Assembly: GCA_963693305.1 (NCBI GenBank)
Contig: OY855908.1
Location: 29,508,305 to 29,572,304, forward strand
DNA from: Meandrina meandrites
Lineage: Eukaryota > Cnidaria > Anthozoa > Scleractinia > Meandrinidae
Direction of reading: 5' to 3'
Length of the DNA stretch: 64,000 nucleotides
Below, in pieces: positions 12,106 to 23,567 of the stretch. Every line of letters starts with the position of its first letter. Position 1 is the first letter of the stretch. Below the pieces are notes generated by a model that was not told the origin of the DNA, made no database searches, and saw only the letters and a list, made by a program, of their open reading frames with translations. Made by a program: the position numbers and the translations under genes.

Positions 12106-13019
12106 ATCATGCTCAACCTCATCCAATAATTGCTTAATAGCAATCAGCAATTGATGTAGATTGTTTTTCAAATATCGATTTCTACCGCTTGATTGTGCCT
12201 GCAGTAATAACAAAAATAGGTTAGTCTCTCCTGTTGTACTTGCAAAGTCTATGAGGAGAATGCTAAAACATCACATACCCCTGTGGCCTATCATAATCTG
12301 CAAATGCCCATGCGTTTTATACCCTGCCCCCAACCAAACCTTAACCCTGACAGCTGGTACAATTTGCTCTTGAAAAATTGTGAGGGGTGGTACATGGACT
12401 AGGTCCATGAGGTGGTCAATGGACTGTGTCCACAGGAGTAGTTGTCATATCTGGTTTGCTATTCAGGCTAACCAGAGTGCCAGTCTGTAGTCTGCATTTG
12501 TTGCACACCGATTGTTTGCAGGTCTTTTTGGTCTAAAAAGGCCTAGATAATCATTTTTCAAAATTCCTAGTGTTCTAAAGGCTGTAGATATTGTGATAGT
12601 GATTTCTTTGAAATAAAAGAAAATTTCAGTCATCAAAATGTGTGCCATGTTTACTAGTGACAGTGGCTTTGTAGGCAAAGTCTGACAATGTTGTTCAAAG
12701 GACATGTGAGGGCATAGGACTTTATTTCTGCAGTTGCATGATTTATTGGACTTTGACTGAACACCAATGTCAGTGTATAAAGCCACTGTTACTAGAACAC
12801 TAAGCAAAATGGAAGTTAATATTGACATGACAGACCATAGTTTGAAAACTCAGTTCAACAACCACAAGCTTCCTTTGAAGCATCACAAGCATTTACACAA
12901 TATCGTGCTATCAAAATACCTCTGGGACCTAAAGGACAGTAACACCAATTTCTTAATCAAGTGTCCATCGTCGTGTAAGCAAGTCCATTGAAGGGAAACC
13001 AGTCACACTGCAATAATTA

Positions 13020-13262
13020 TTGTAAAGGCTGATTAAATTAAGAAAGGCTGAATAAAACTTTATATCATAAAGCCTGAATAAATTATAAATAATAATAAAG
13101 GCTGATTAAATTAAGAAAGGCTGAATAAAACTTTATATCATTAAGGCTGAATAAACTATAAATTATTATAAAGGCTGATTAAATTAAGAAAGGCTGAAAA
13201 AATCTTTATAATCATCATAAAGGTTGAATAAATTAAGAAACGCTTAATAAAGCTTTATATCA
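13020..13262. repeat. AAGGCTGATTAAATTAAG-type minisatellite
   Basis: Four or more degenerate tandem copies of a roughly 60-base unit built from AAGGCTGATTAAATTAAGAA and AGGCTGAATAAA. Shorter versions stand in units 2 (about 22160-22245) and 4 (about 40987-41072), so copy number has changed between paralogues. Confidence 0.75.
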
Positions 13263-13542
13263 TTTATTGTCCATTAAGTTACCAATGGTCAAACCAATGT
13301 ACCAAATGATTAACTTTTACGTGGTGTTTCTTTTGTTGCATTTTATTGCTTAATTTGATTACTTGACTTCTTGCCCTATCTGGATTTCAATCAGTATATT
13401 AAACTGGTTAAGATGTATGCAAGCCAACACTTACACATTCTTTTAAATGTTTTCTTACTAAAACAATTATTTGCCTCATTCATAGTGAATCTCAGGGAAT
13501 AATAGTTATTGTGAAATATTGATGATGTATGGGTTGATTCCT

Positions 13543-13770
13543 GGGAGGCATGGTGGCCTAGTGATTAGTGTGCTGGACTCCGCATTGAGCGGATTGGATT
13601 CGATCCCTGGCTAGAATCACTGCATTGTGTTCTTGGGCAAGACAATCAGCTCTCATGGTGCATCTCTTCATCACCCAGGTGTATAACTGGGTACTGGTGA
13701 ATTTCTTGCTGGGGGCAACCCTGCAATGGTTCAGCCTCACATCTATCGGGGAGGAGGGGAGACATACTGA
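13543..13770 (+). mobile_element. tRNA-derived SINE, unit 1
   Basis: GGGAGGCATGGTGGCCTAGTG resembles a tRNA-type A box and GGATTCGATCC a B box about 40 bases further on. A body typical of invertebrate tRNA-SINEs follows (GTGTATAACTGGGTACTGG). The same insertion sits at the matching site in units 2 and 4, so it predates those duplications. A different SINE copy is in unit 3. Confidence 0.65.
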
Positions 13771-14623
13771 TAAACTTAAAATACTGGTAAAAATGCTCTT
13801 TTAATCTCTATTTCGGATCATTGTAAGGCCATTCTTTATTGCTTTCCTAAATACCCAAGCTTCAACGCATTCAAAAAGTCTGCAGTACGTCTTGTCATGA
13901 GATCCAAACTTTCAGAAAGTGTGATACCATTTTAAAGGAACCAAGACTTGCTCCCAGTTGAGCGCAGAAATGATTTTAACATTTTACTTATAATTGATAA
14001 AATCTTGCATGACCAATCTACTGACTACCTGGAATCTCTTATTCAGGAATATTGTCCACCGCGCAATTTGCGATCCACGGGCAGTTACGATGGCTGCGCT
14101 TTTTCTTTGGCCGCACAAAAACTCCATACCCAGGGACATTAAGAAAGCAAAGACCTTTTAGCTCTGTTTCAAAAATAGTCTTGGCGCACAACCTTTAACA
14201 AGTTTTACTTTACTTTACATAGGTATTCGCTTTTTAACTTTCTTCATAAAAATTCAAGGCTGTTTTCTTTTTATATCGTGAGAAGTTGACAACTCTCTCT
14301 CTAGTTTTCCAAAATGTTCACAACAATTTCTACCTGGTCGTTTCATAAATTATGAAAACAATGTATCAAGGATAGTTTTGCAATACAGCGAGTGTGTACC
14401 AGGGCTCCTCCTCATTTCCTTGTTCTCTCCATGCGTACAGGTTTTGATTGACCAACCCACCGGCTGATCACTGATACCAATTTTCTGCAATCATATCCTT
14501 AGGAATACGCAGAAGCATCCACCTTGACATCAGAGTTTACTTAACTAACAACACCATGCCTCGCCTGAAGGGTGCCAAATGTTACGCTCCTGCTAGCGAC
14601 AACGACATGAAGTGATAGGCAAT

Positions 14624-15706
14624 ATGCCAGTTTACAAGCATCGTGAACAAACACATAGTGGATTGAAGCGGTATACATGTAAGTATTGTAAAAAGTGTTT
14701 TAACCGTTCAAAAGGTTGCAAGAACCATGAACGAACACATAGAGGAGAGAAGCCGTACACATGCAAGCACTGTAATAAGAGCTTTAGCCAGTCGTCAAAT
14801 TGCAAGACTGACGAACGAACACATACAGGGGAGAAGCCGTTTGCATGCAAGCATTGTTATAAGTGCTTTAGCACTTTGTCACATTGCAAGACACACGAAC
14901 GAACACATACAGGAGAGAAGCCGTTTTCATGTAAGCATTGTAAAAAGAGCTTTAGCGATGTATCAGCCCGTAAGGCACATGAACGAACACATACAGGAGA
15001 GAAGCCGTTTTCATGTAAGCATTGTAATAAGAGCTTTAGCGAATCGTCAAGTTGCAGGAGACATGAACGAACACATACAGGAGAGAAGCCTTTTTCATGT
15101 AAGCATTGTAATAAGTGCTTTAGCGACTCGACGAATTGCAAGACACACGAACGAACACATACAGGAGTGAAGCCTTTCACATGCAAGCACTGTAATAAGA
15201 GCTTTAGCCAGTCGCCAAATTGCAAGACTCGCGAACGAACGCATACAGGAGAGAAGCCGTTTTCATGTAATCATTGTAACAAGTGCTTTAGCACTTTGTC
15301 ATATTGCAAGACACACGAACGAACACATACAGGGGAGAAGCCGTTTTCATGTAAGCATTGCAATAAGTGCTTTAGCGATTTATCAGCCTGTAAGAGACAC
15401 GAACGAACACACACGGGAGTGAAACCCTACACATGCAAGCACAGTAATAAGAGCTTTAGTCAATCATACTGCAAGACCTATGAAAAGCGACATTTGCAAG
15501 GAAAGTCTTTAAAACAAGGACGACACCTTCAAGAACCAACAGCAACTTTCTTTGGCAAAAAGTCCCGTATGTTGTCTTCTTTGACTGACGGAAATTCAAA
15601 CCAAATTGAAAGCCTCACCTGTTGGATTTGTCAGCAGGAATTTAGCAGTAAGGCTTGTATCGTTCAACATTACGATGATCATATGAGGAAGGTAATGCCT
15701 TCTTAA
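14624..15706 (+). CDS. C2H2 zinc-finger protein, unit 1 (N-terminus damaged)
   Basis: Encodes about 10 tandem Kruppel-type fingers with HTGEKP linkers, a spacer, and a terminal CWIC...HYDDH finger; predicted to be a nuclear DNA-binding protein. The sister genes start with MPRLKGAKC; here that ATG is at 14556, but a 13-bp deletion after GCGACAACGA shifts the frame and stops it after 19 codons. The next in-frame ATG is 14624, which I used. It still keeps every finger. Three fingers look degenerate: finger 2 has H to D, finger 7 has H to R, and the last has Cys to Ser with a shortened helix. It is either a functional shortened protein or an early pseudogene. No KRAB, SCAN or BTB domain is visible. 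Confidence 0.6.
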   Translation: MPVYKHREQTHSGLKRYTCKYCKKCFNRSKGCKNHERTHRGEKPYTCKHCNKSFSQSSNCKTDERTHTGEKPFACKHCYKCFSTLSHCKTHERTHTGEKPFSCKHCKKSFSDVSARKAHERTHTGEKPFSCKHCNKSFSESSSCRRHERTHTGEKPFSCKHCNKCFSDSTNCKTHERTHTGVKPFTCKHCNKSFSQSPNCKTRERTHTGEKPFSCNHCNKCFSTLSYCKTHERTHTGEKPFSCKHCNKCFSDLSACKRHERTHTGVKPYTCKHSNKSFSQSYCKTYEKRHLQGKSLKQGRHLQEPTATFFGKKSRMLSSLTDGNSNQIESLTCWICQQEFSSKACIVQHYDDHMRKVMPS

Positions 15707-18399
15707 ATGATATTTTAAACCACAGAGCCCGTCTGTCGATCTATCGGGTACGTGCGTTTGTCAATCTGTGGAGGAATATGGGATTGTCTCCTGAGAACTT
15801 GGGTGTTAACCATTTACAAAAAAATTCGAAAATCTCGGTTGGGAAAATCTCCGTTCGGGAAGAGCGCGTTCCATTTGGTATCAAGTCTCGTCACGGTTCG
15901 TTGCAGGCACCTCTCTGTTCTTTGTCTGTTGCTAATTGAATTTCCCGCGAAAGATGTTGATGTTACATAGAGTTCTGATAACTTAGAATATGATAGTGAA
16001 ATTAATATCCTTGCAGCTACTGCAACTTTCATGAAACGTGATCTGCCCCGAAATTATTATAGCCTTTTTCGAATTCTCGTTACCAGCATATTCAAACGAT
16101 GAATTTATACCTTGCTCAATGAAAGCTTGGCTTCGGGCACAAATTCTAGCTACCATTTAGATACGTCGCAGAATCGTTAAGCAGTAAATCTTGTAGATCT
16201 GCTGCAAGTACGCGACAGACAGAGCACTCGTATAAACCCTGAAAACCCGCCATTGAAAAACTTGCAGAAACCTGACCAGCCATTTTAGTTGAAGCTTAGC
16301 AAGCGACCGAGAGAGGCCTGGCTTTGAAAAAGACCACGAAATACTTGGAATGGGTGAGAAACACAAATTTCCATTGGGAAAGTTTCCACTGGGAAAACAG
16401 CACTACCTTTTCGGCAATTCCGTTTACTTCGGAAATTTTCCATTGAAACGAACCGAAACGTCCTTTTCAATTTGAATCCCAATCCGGATTGGCGGAAATT
16501 TTTTGTAAATGGTAAACACCCCGCAAGTCTATTCTTTTCTTCTTGGGTTAATTTCCACCTTTTGTCTCCTTTTTAAACATAATATATCTGCGATTTGTTT
16601 TGCAGCCGCCATAAAAGCTGCCTTGGTAAGCCGCTTGTCGATTTGTAGTATGAAATTATATTATTATGTGATTACCCATTTATAGATTTGTTTTCCTCAT
16701 TCTGTCATTTTCTGTGGCAAGGTTTTCTACCTTATTTTGAAAACCTGCAAGTGTTGTGTTAATGTATTCGGTGTACAGTACAGTCACCGCGAATGTATTT
16801 ACTGTATTAGTTTAAAATTTCGTGGGTTCCGGATACGTTTCATGTGTTTTATGCCCACGTGTTTAATGCTCAAAGTGCTTGCACTGTACAAAGAATATAT
16901 GGTAGGCTGGACGATATTATGGACCTCTAGATTGGAGAACGCGATCGAGTAAGAGGACGACTTTCGAATTTCAATTCAGTTACGTTCCCAGAGCCCTCAC
17001 CCCTCCCTATTGCTGACCCGTTGAAAAGGAGACTTTGTATGAGATTGGTGTCAAATGTGATAATCGAAAGCATAAGCACTAGGTGTAAACAGTCGTACTC
17101 GTACTCAATCTCGTGTTCGTGCTCCGATCTGAAGGTCTCTTTTGCTTTAGCCAGTGTTAGGATTTGATCAGCTGGTCTGAGGTTACCTAACCTCCTATGC
17201 AGACATTCCTTTGGCTCGTCACGCACTCCACCGCGACATTCGCCGAGGAGGAGTGCGTGACGAACCAAACGTAGCAGACTGTTGAATCAGTCCGTTAGGA
17301 AAGGTACATGTGCATGTTAGTTTCCGGTATTGTTGAGTTTATATTGAGTTCTTGTTTCATATGGCGACCTTTTATACAGTGAAAGAGGTTTGTTCACCAG
17401 AAAGTGTTTCCAAAATTATTCTGTTACGTTACATGCAGCAATTTGGCTATAATTTTCCCATATATAACGAGAATCATGATGATTCTATGTAAACTGAAAT
17501 AGTAACTGTTATACTGTATATAGGTGTTTTCTGTATTGTATATTTTCCGTTCAAAATTCCTGAGTTGCAATTAATAAACCTACTATGTTTAAGTTAATTA
17601 CTTGTCATTTCCAATTGATGAAGGAGCTAGAAAATAGCGTTCAAGGTTATTTTTCCCAAAGTCATTACTTATATGTAGCATAGATAGTGACACTTAATTG
17701 AAAGCGAAAAATAAGGCAGATAATTAACCTTCCTTGAAATGTTCAAAAGTGTTCTTTAGGTCACATTTGAAAAGCTACGGTAAAACTGCTACCTCGACTT
17801 AAAACGCTTCTTTGTTATTATTGACATTATTAACAATAAACTCGCTAAGATTAAAACCAAGTAAGGCTGGCGATACAAGTGATACGTTTAACACTTAAAA
17901 TACTTGTACAGACCATAGAAAAACCGTCAAAAAATGTTCACTTGAATTTCACGAAAATTACCTTGCGTTACAAATTACGTCTTTTTCATGTTCCAAACTC
18001 CCGTTACCATTGCTTTCAAACAATCAGCGGTCAAGAATTCTTTCAGTTGTTGAATTAAAAAAAAAATAGAGCTGAATTATCCCTTCAAATACTCAGTACC
18101 CAGGCGTCCTCGGCTCGACTGAGTCTGGACTCAGATTGAGCGGTGACGTCGGCTTTACGCGGTTTTCTTATTTGATTGTTGCTCTAGGTCACGTGCGATA
18201 TTATTGATTTGCCTCGACGGCTGTCTTTATGCCAACGTGCTTATATTCTCAAATTGCGGTGTGATTGAAATTATTTGCGGCATGTAAGTTTAAAAAACTA
18301 AGCGTTTATATCTCTCAGGAAATGCAGAATGATTACAATATGCTCCATGTTGTTTGAACAGCCAGCTCTCAGTTTGTTGATCTCTTACTGGAAACTTCC
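15707..18399. other. Non-coding flank of unit 2
   Basis: 3' flank of the unit 1 finger exon, followed by the conserved flank of unit 2 (homologous to 25.23-28.1, 34.74-37.2 and 43.70-46.6 kb). It contains the conserved hairpin at 17210-17269. No coding frame is conserved between units. Confidence 0.65.
17210..17269. repeat. Conserved hairpin, unit 2 copy
   Basis: TTTGGCTCGTCACGCACTCC pairs with GGAGTGCGTGACGAACCAAA, with only the G-C/T position of GGCTCG/CGAACC mismatched. The loop is about 20 bases. Confidence 0.8.
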
Positions 18400-19828
18400 T
18401 ATTACATTGTATTTTAACTCAACTATCATGAATGGGCATCTCAAGCGCCTATAACGCGCTATTATTGTCAAACTAATATATAACGTAAAAGGATTTCTCT
18501 TCAAGTCTTACGAACAGTTGTTCGTTGAATTTCACTCAGTATCAGTAATTTATTCATCATGCTTGTTGTAAATGCAAAGTAAGCACATTCAAAAGTAACA
18601 CTGTTGTTTACCTGCATTTCGATCAATATCCTGGAACACATCCTGAACGGAAGTTGTAAGTGTTAAGCAATTTCCTTTCAAGAGATCGATAATGATAAAC
18701 TGGATGTAGCCGTTTTTTTAGCTTTGAACTTCATTCAAACTTGTATTTTCACCTGCAAACACTCTAAGCGTAAATAACTAGCCCTGTACTGTACAACGTT
18801 TGAGTTACCAGTTACTAGTTGTACGAGATTTATTCAACAATAAAGAAGATAGAAGAGTTCCAGATCTGTGTTTGTCCTTAACTGTGAGCTGTTCGACTGA
18901 CAAAAAAAACAACCCTGTACTTCTGCCATTTAAGTAACGTGTTCTTTGCAGCAAGCCTGTGCTCTGCCAAGATTTTCCCCAACCAAGTCCGTTTGTCTGT
19001 TTATCCGTCCATTACCAGCGCCCCAGATGAGAATTCATATTCATCCCGAAAAAGCGCAGTATCCAGGCGCCAAAAACCCTTACGTAACAGTTGTTTCATG
19101 CTACGGAAACTAGAGACAGTAGAGTTTGAGGATCGAAGACATGACAACTGAACATGTTAAATTGTTAAACAAATAAGAAAAGAAAAGTCTTCTGGGAGCG
19201 TAGTAGGTCGACATAATCTCGTTATCTTAGCATGAAGTGGTTAGACATAAATGCTAATCCACCCGGATTGAATATTCACGTGGATTGCGTCTGTTTCAGC
19301 TCATGGATCAAGAACGAGGTATGTTCATGTGTAGCGCACCTGTTTCGGCTCATGGATTAAGAACGAGGTAAGTGCATGTGCAGCGCGCTTGTTTGGGCTT
19401 GTGTATCATATTAATTAGTTGCCGGGTATTCTAAATTTTAGCCGGAACCGGCATCAATCCGACAATCACCAACAATGTCAGTCTTTTCACTCGGACGGTC
19501 ACACCAGACAAACTGTTGTGTGCAATTGCCCTTTTGACGATTAACTTTCTTACCTGCATAACAATAAATTCACCGCGGTTGCGAAACAATTTCGCTAGAA
19601 ACTACAAATTGTCCGAGATCATTGGCTTTTGGTGAATGATCTCTCTCGCTCCTGTCTCTCTGTAAAGGCTTTTCTCGCGTTCTCCCAACAACCCGCGTTA
19701 GGTTTTAGTACCTGCAAACCCACAGAAAGTTTAGTCTATTGTAATTTTAATTTTAATGCTTGTTAAAACAAGCATTAGCTTTCCTTATTTCTGCCCAAGC
19801 TCGGAACTCCGGCGAAACCTCCGCTGTT

Positions 19829-19966
19829 CCCGCGCTTCAGCGTTCCAGCATTCCAGTGGAAAGTTGTCGGACGCCAAAGACTGGGCCCCAGTGTAGTTAC
19901 TTTAATGGCGGCGCACATGTGATTTGTTGTAGAAGACGTTGTCGCTGTTTTAACAGTTTTATTAAG
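19829..19966 (+). other. Probable 5' UTR exon, unit 2
   Basis: Conserved block starting CCCGCGCTTCAGCGTTCCAG and ending ...TTTTATTAAG, with donor GTAAGAGAG at 19967. The partner acceptor is 23513-23514 before the finger exon. It is transcribed only if the splice model is right. Confidence 0.5.
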
Positions 19967-20431
19967 GTAAGAGAGTCTTTTAGAATACATTTTTCCTATC
20001 CAGAGCTGTAGAATACAGATCACCTATATCCATGTTACTGAATAGGAGTTCACAGCTCGAAATAACCTCAGATCAGTCGCCGCTCGCTGGTCACATAACA
20101 ATCCGATAATCAGTGTAGGAATATTCGCCGAGGTTCACTTTGCCACGGGCGTTTTTACTATAATTTTTTTTATAATTTTGGAGGTGACTATCAAGATATC
20201 ATAAAAGGAGAAAAAAACGAAAGAAGAAATGTAAATACAATGTAGCAGACATAACTGTTGACTTGCTTACATGTTACAAAAGATACATGTCACAAAAGAT
20301 ATGCAGGAAGCAGTAGATAATGCTTGAATGAGTGGACATGTGAAATATTTTAAAATGTCAGAAAACCAAGTGGGATGAACACTCTGCCTTGACTAGATGA
20401 TGACTAATTGTCGATTAACGCCTTTCTCATA

Positions 20432-21119
20432 TATAGAGGATGTTACATGGTGGCTCAAAGATATGAATTTTATGTTCGAGTGGCAGAAATGAGTGAGATA
20501 TCGTTTTTGCCACGAGAACATAAAAATCATATCTTTGAGCCAACATGTAATGTTCGTTTTATTATATGGAGACCAGATGTGGTTGATATCGCCAATTTAA
20601 ATTATTTCATTGTTTTCGAATAATCGAGCCAGCTCTACAAATTACTGTTCGTCTTCATAGAAAACACGAAGCACCTGTGTCAGGGATATACAAACACTAA
20701 CTGACTTCTAATCAAACAACATACATGAAATACTTGTCAACTAAATAACGTAACACATAAGAACTGAAAGCATCACTTTGACTTGAATCCGAGGCGGCAA
20801 TGTCTTGACGGCCGATAGGTTTCGACTACTTTTGTTTTCTTCTTTACAACATCTTGCACTTTGCGAAATTCTTTCTTTTTCCTCGCTTAGTTAAACAAAT
20901 TAAACCTGATTGTCGATGCTTGCTAACAATAACAAACGACACAAGAAACCAAGTTCATTCAACAAAGTAGAAAAGGCACTAGTCGTGACGTCAATGAGTG
21001 ATATGACACTTGCAAGCGTGTCATACGGAAAATACGCCACTTGGGTCCCGGATGGAGTGGCGTATGGATTCTACGAGTGGTTTAGTTCCCAGTAAAACAC
21101 TCTCTTCCATGTAATAAAT
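20432..21119. mobile_element. ~690-bp foldback MITE, unit 2 copy
   Basis: Unit 1 shows the empty site (GCCTTTCTCATAGTATTTGTTTAC near 11205). At the left, arms GGTGGCTCAAAGATATGAAT and its near complement ending CATATCTTTGAGCC (20449-20549) form a long hairpin. At the right, ATACGCCACT and AGTGGCGTAT (about 21032-21065) form another. TTACATGG occurs near both ends in inverted orientation. Ends are approximate. Confidence 0.65.
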
Positions 21120-22569
21120 TTGTTTACTAGATAGCAACGCCAGTCTTCAGTAATATGTTTGAAACAAATGTTACTTTGGATTATTCAATCATTATCAATT
21201 GTTTTTGTTTTTTGCCAATCCATATTTTTCTTCTGTGAGTTCAATATTGTTATTGATTACTGATATCAATCGATAGCAATCAGCAATTGATGTTGATTGA
21301 TTTCCAAATATCGATTTCTACAGATTGACCACGCCTGGGGTAATAACAAAAATAGATTAGTCTCTCTTGTTGTACTTGCAATTGATTGAAAATTAATACT
21401 GAGCAAAGTCTATGAGAAGAATGCTAAAACATCACATACCCCTGTGGCCCATCATAAGCAACAACCCCCTTGTGTTTAATAGCCTGCCCCCAACAAAACC
21501 TTTACACTGACAGCTGGTATAATTTGCTCTTGAAAATGAGGGGTGGTACATGGACTAGGTCCATGAGGTGGTCAATGGACTGTGTCCACAGGGGTTGTCG
21601 TCATATCTAGTTTGCTATTCACGCTAACCAAAGTGCCAGTCTGTAGTCTGCATTTGTTGACACTGACTTTTTGCAGGTCTTTTTGGTGTTAAAAGGCCTA
21701 GGTAATCATTTTCCAAAATTCCTAGTGTTCCAGATATTGTGATAGTGATTCCTTTGAAATAAAAGAAAATTTCAGTCATTAAAATTTCTGCCATGTTTGC
21801 TAGTGACAGTGGCTTTGTAGGCAAAGTCTGACAATGTTGTTCACAGGACATGTGAGGCCATAGGACTTTATTTCTGCAGTTGCATGATTTATTGGACTTT
21901 GACTCAACACCAATGTCAGTGATAAAGCCACTGTTACTATGACACTAAGCAAAATGGAAGTTAATATTGACGTGCAGACCAAAGTTTGAAAACTCAGTTC
22001 AACAACCACAAGCTTTCATTGAAGCGTCACAAGCATTTACACAACACTGGGCTATTAAAATACGTCTGGGACCTAAAGTACCAATTTCTCAATCAAGTGT
22101 CAGTTTTCATGTAAGCAAGTCCATTGAAGGGAAACCAGTCACACTGCAATAATTATTATCAAGGCTGATTAAATTAAGAAAGGCAGAATAAAATTTCATA
22201 TCATAAAGGCTGAATAAATTAAGAAAGGCTGAATATAGCTTTATATAATTTATTGCCCATTAAGTTACCAATGCTCAAACCAATGTACCACATGATTGAC
22301 GTTTACGTATTGTTTCCTTTGTTCCGTTTTATTGCTTAATTTGACTACTTGATTTTTTGCCCTATCTGGATTTGCATCAGTATATTTTACCGGTTTACAT
22401 GTTTGCAAGCCATCATTTGCACATTTTTTTAATTTTTTAATTTTGTTGTTTTGCCTTTCGTGATATTCATCTCTGAAAATTATACTAAAACAATTATTTG
22501 CCTCATTCATAGTGAATCTCAGGGAATAATAGTTATTGTTAAATATTGACAATGTATGGGTTGTTTTCT

Positions 22570-22795
22570 GGGAGGTATGGTTGCCTAATGGTTAGTGTGC
22601 TTGACTTCGCATTGAGCGGACTGGATTCGAGCCCTGGCTAGAATCACTGCATTGTGCTCTTGGGTAAGACAATCAGCTCTCATGGTGCATCTCTTCATCA
22701 CCCAGGCGTATAACTGGGTAGTGGTAAATTTCTTGCTGGGGGCAACACTGCAATGGTTCAGCCTCACATCTATTGGGGAGGAGGGGAGAAATACT
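22570..22795 (+). mobile_element. tRNA-derived SINE, unit 2
   Basis: Same insertion as 13543-13770 and 41397-41620 (GGGAGGTATGGTTGCCTAATGG, then a B-box-like GGATTCGAGCCC). The unit 2/unit 4 near-identity stops inside it, at about 22646. Confidence 0.65.
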
Positions 22796-23567
22796 GATAA
22801 ACTTAAAATACTAGTAAAAATGCTCTTGTAATCTCTATTTGGGATTCTTGCAAGGGCATTCTTTATTCCTTTCCTACATTGTAAATACCCAAGATTCAAC
22901 GCATTCAAATGTCTGCAGTACGTCTTGCCATGAGATCCAAACTTTCAGAAAGTGTGATACCATTTTAAAGGAACCAAGACTTGCTCCCAGTTGTAATTGA
23001 TAAAATCTTGCATGACCAATCTACTAACTACCTGGAATCTCTTATTCAGGAATATTGTCCACCGCACAATTTACGATCCACGGACAGTTACGATGGCAGC
23101 GCTTTTTCTTTTGCCGCACCAAAACTCCATACCCGGGGACATTAAGAAAGCAAAGACCTTTTACGACCTTTTACCTCTGTTTCAAAAAAATCTTGGTGCA
23201 TAATCTTTCAATTCGTTATAAGTTTTACTCTACTTTACATAGGTATTCGCTTTTTAACTTTCTTCATAAAAATTCAAGGCTGGTTTCTTTTTATATCGCG
23301 AGGAGTTGACAAGTCTCTTTTCCAAACGTTCACAACAATTTCTAACTGGTTGTTTCATATATTATGAAAACAATGTATCAAGGATAGTTTTGCAATACAG
23401 CGAGCGTGTACCAGGGCTCCTCCTCATTTCCTAATGTTCTCTCCATGCATACAGGTTTTGACTGACCAACCCACCGGCTGATCGCTGATACCAATTTTCT
23501 GCAATCTTCTTTAGGAATACGCAGAAGCATCCACCTTGACATCAGAGTTTACTTAACTAACAACGCC

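Larger units (their letters stand above)
9615..14502 (+). other. Probable intron of unit 1 zinc-finger gene
   Basis: Starts GTAAGAG and ends TTTTCTGCAATCATATCCTTAG, a good polypyrimidine/AG acceptor. It holds a MITE (9743-10035), degenerate ATCAAT-rich tracts (about 10420-10620 and 11230-11370), an inserted block with a DUF3504-like fragment, a minisatellite (13020-13262) and a tRNA-type SINE (from 13543). No intact gene was seen. Confidence 0.5.
1..15720 (+). repeat. Segmental duplication unit 1 (left end outside window)
   Basis: First of five head-to-tail copies of a zinc-finger gene unit. The order is flank (1-2178, resuming 8775-9470), 5' exon (9477-9614), intron, finger exon. The same order recurs from about 15.7, 25.2, 34.7 and 43.7 kb. 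It is the longest unit because it carries several private insertions: about 113-712, the TTAA element at 2179-8770, a MITE at 9743-10035 and a block at about 11370-12140. Boundaries are approximate and come from reading homologous blocks by eye. Confidence 0.75.
18400..22646 (+). repeat. 4.25-kb near-identical block, copy A
   Basis: Matches 37227-41473 base for base at a constant offset of 18,827 with no indel that I can see. I counted roughly ten substitutions, for example C/G near 19264, G/T near 20876, T/A near 21814. To the left (18301-18399) and right (after 22646) the paralogues differ by indels and many substitutions. Confidence 0.85.
19967..23514 (+). other. Probable intron of unit 2 zinc-finger gene
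   Basis: Bounded by GTAAGAG and TTTTCTGCAATCTTCTTTAG. It contains an inserted MITE (20432-21119), ATCAAT-rich tracts, a short minisatellite (about 22160-22245) and a SINE (from 22570). No independent gene was recognised. Confidence 0.5.

Noticed and set aside
14650..15430. Regular ~84-bp direct repeats resembling a CRISPR or minisatellite array
   Set aside because: The repeats translate into C2H2 fingers with HTGEKP linkers; the variable parts are helix codons, not spacers.
18939..22552. Several short frames repeated exactly in units 2 and 4 (for example 18939-19151, 20910-21095, 22265-22552)
   Set aside because: Their identity comes from the recent near-identical DNA tract, not from coding constraint; they are absent or broken in units 1 and 3.
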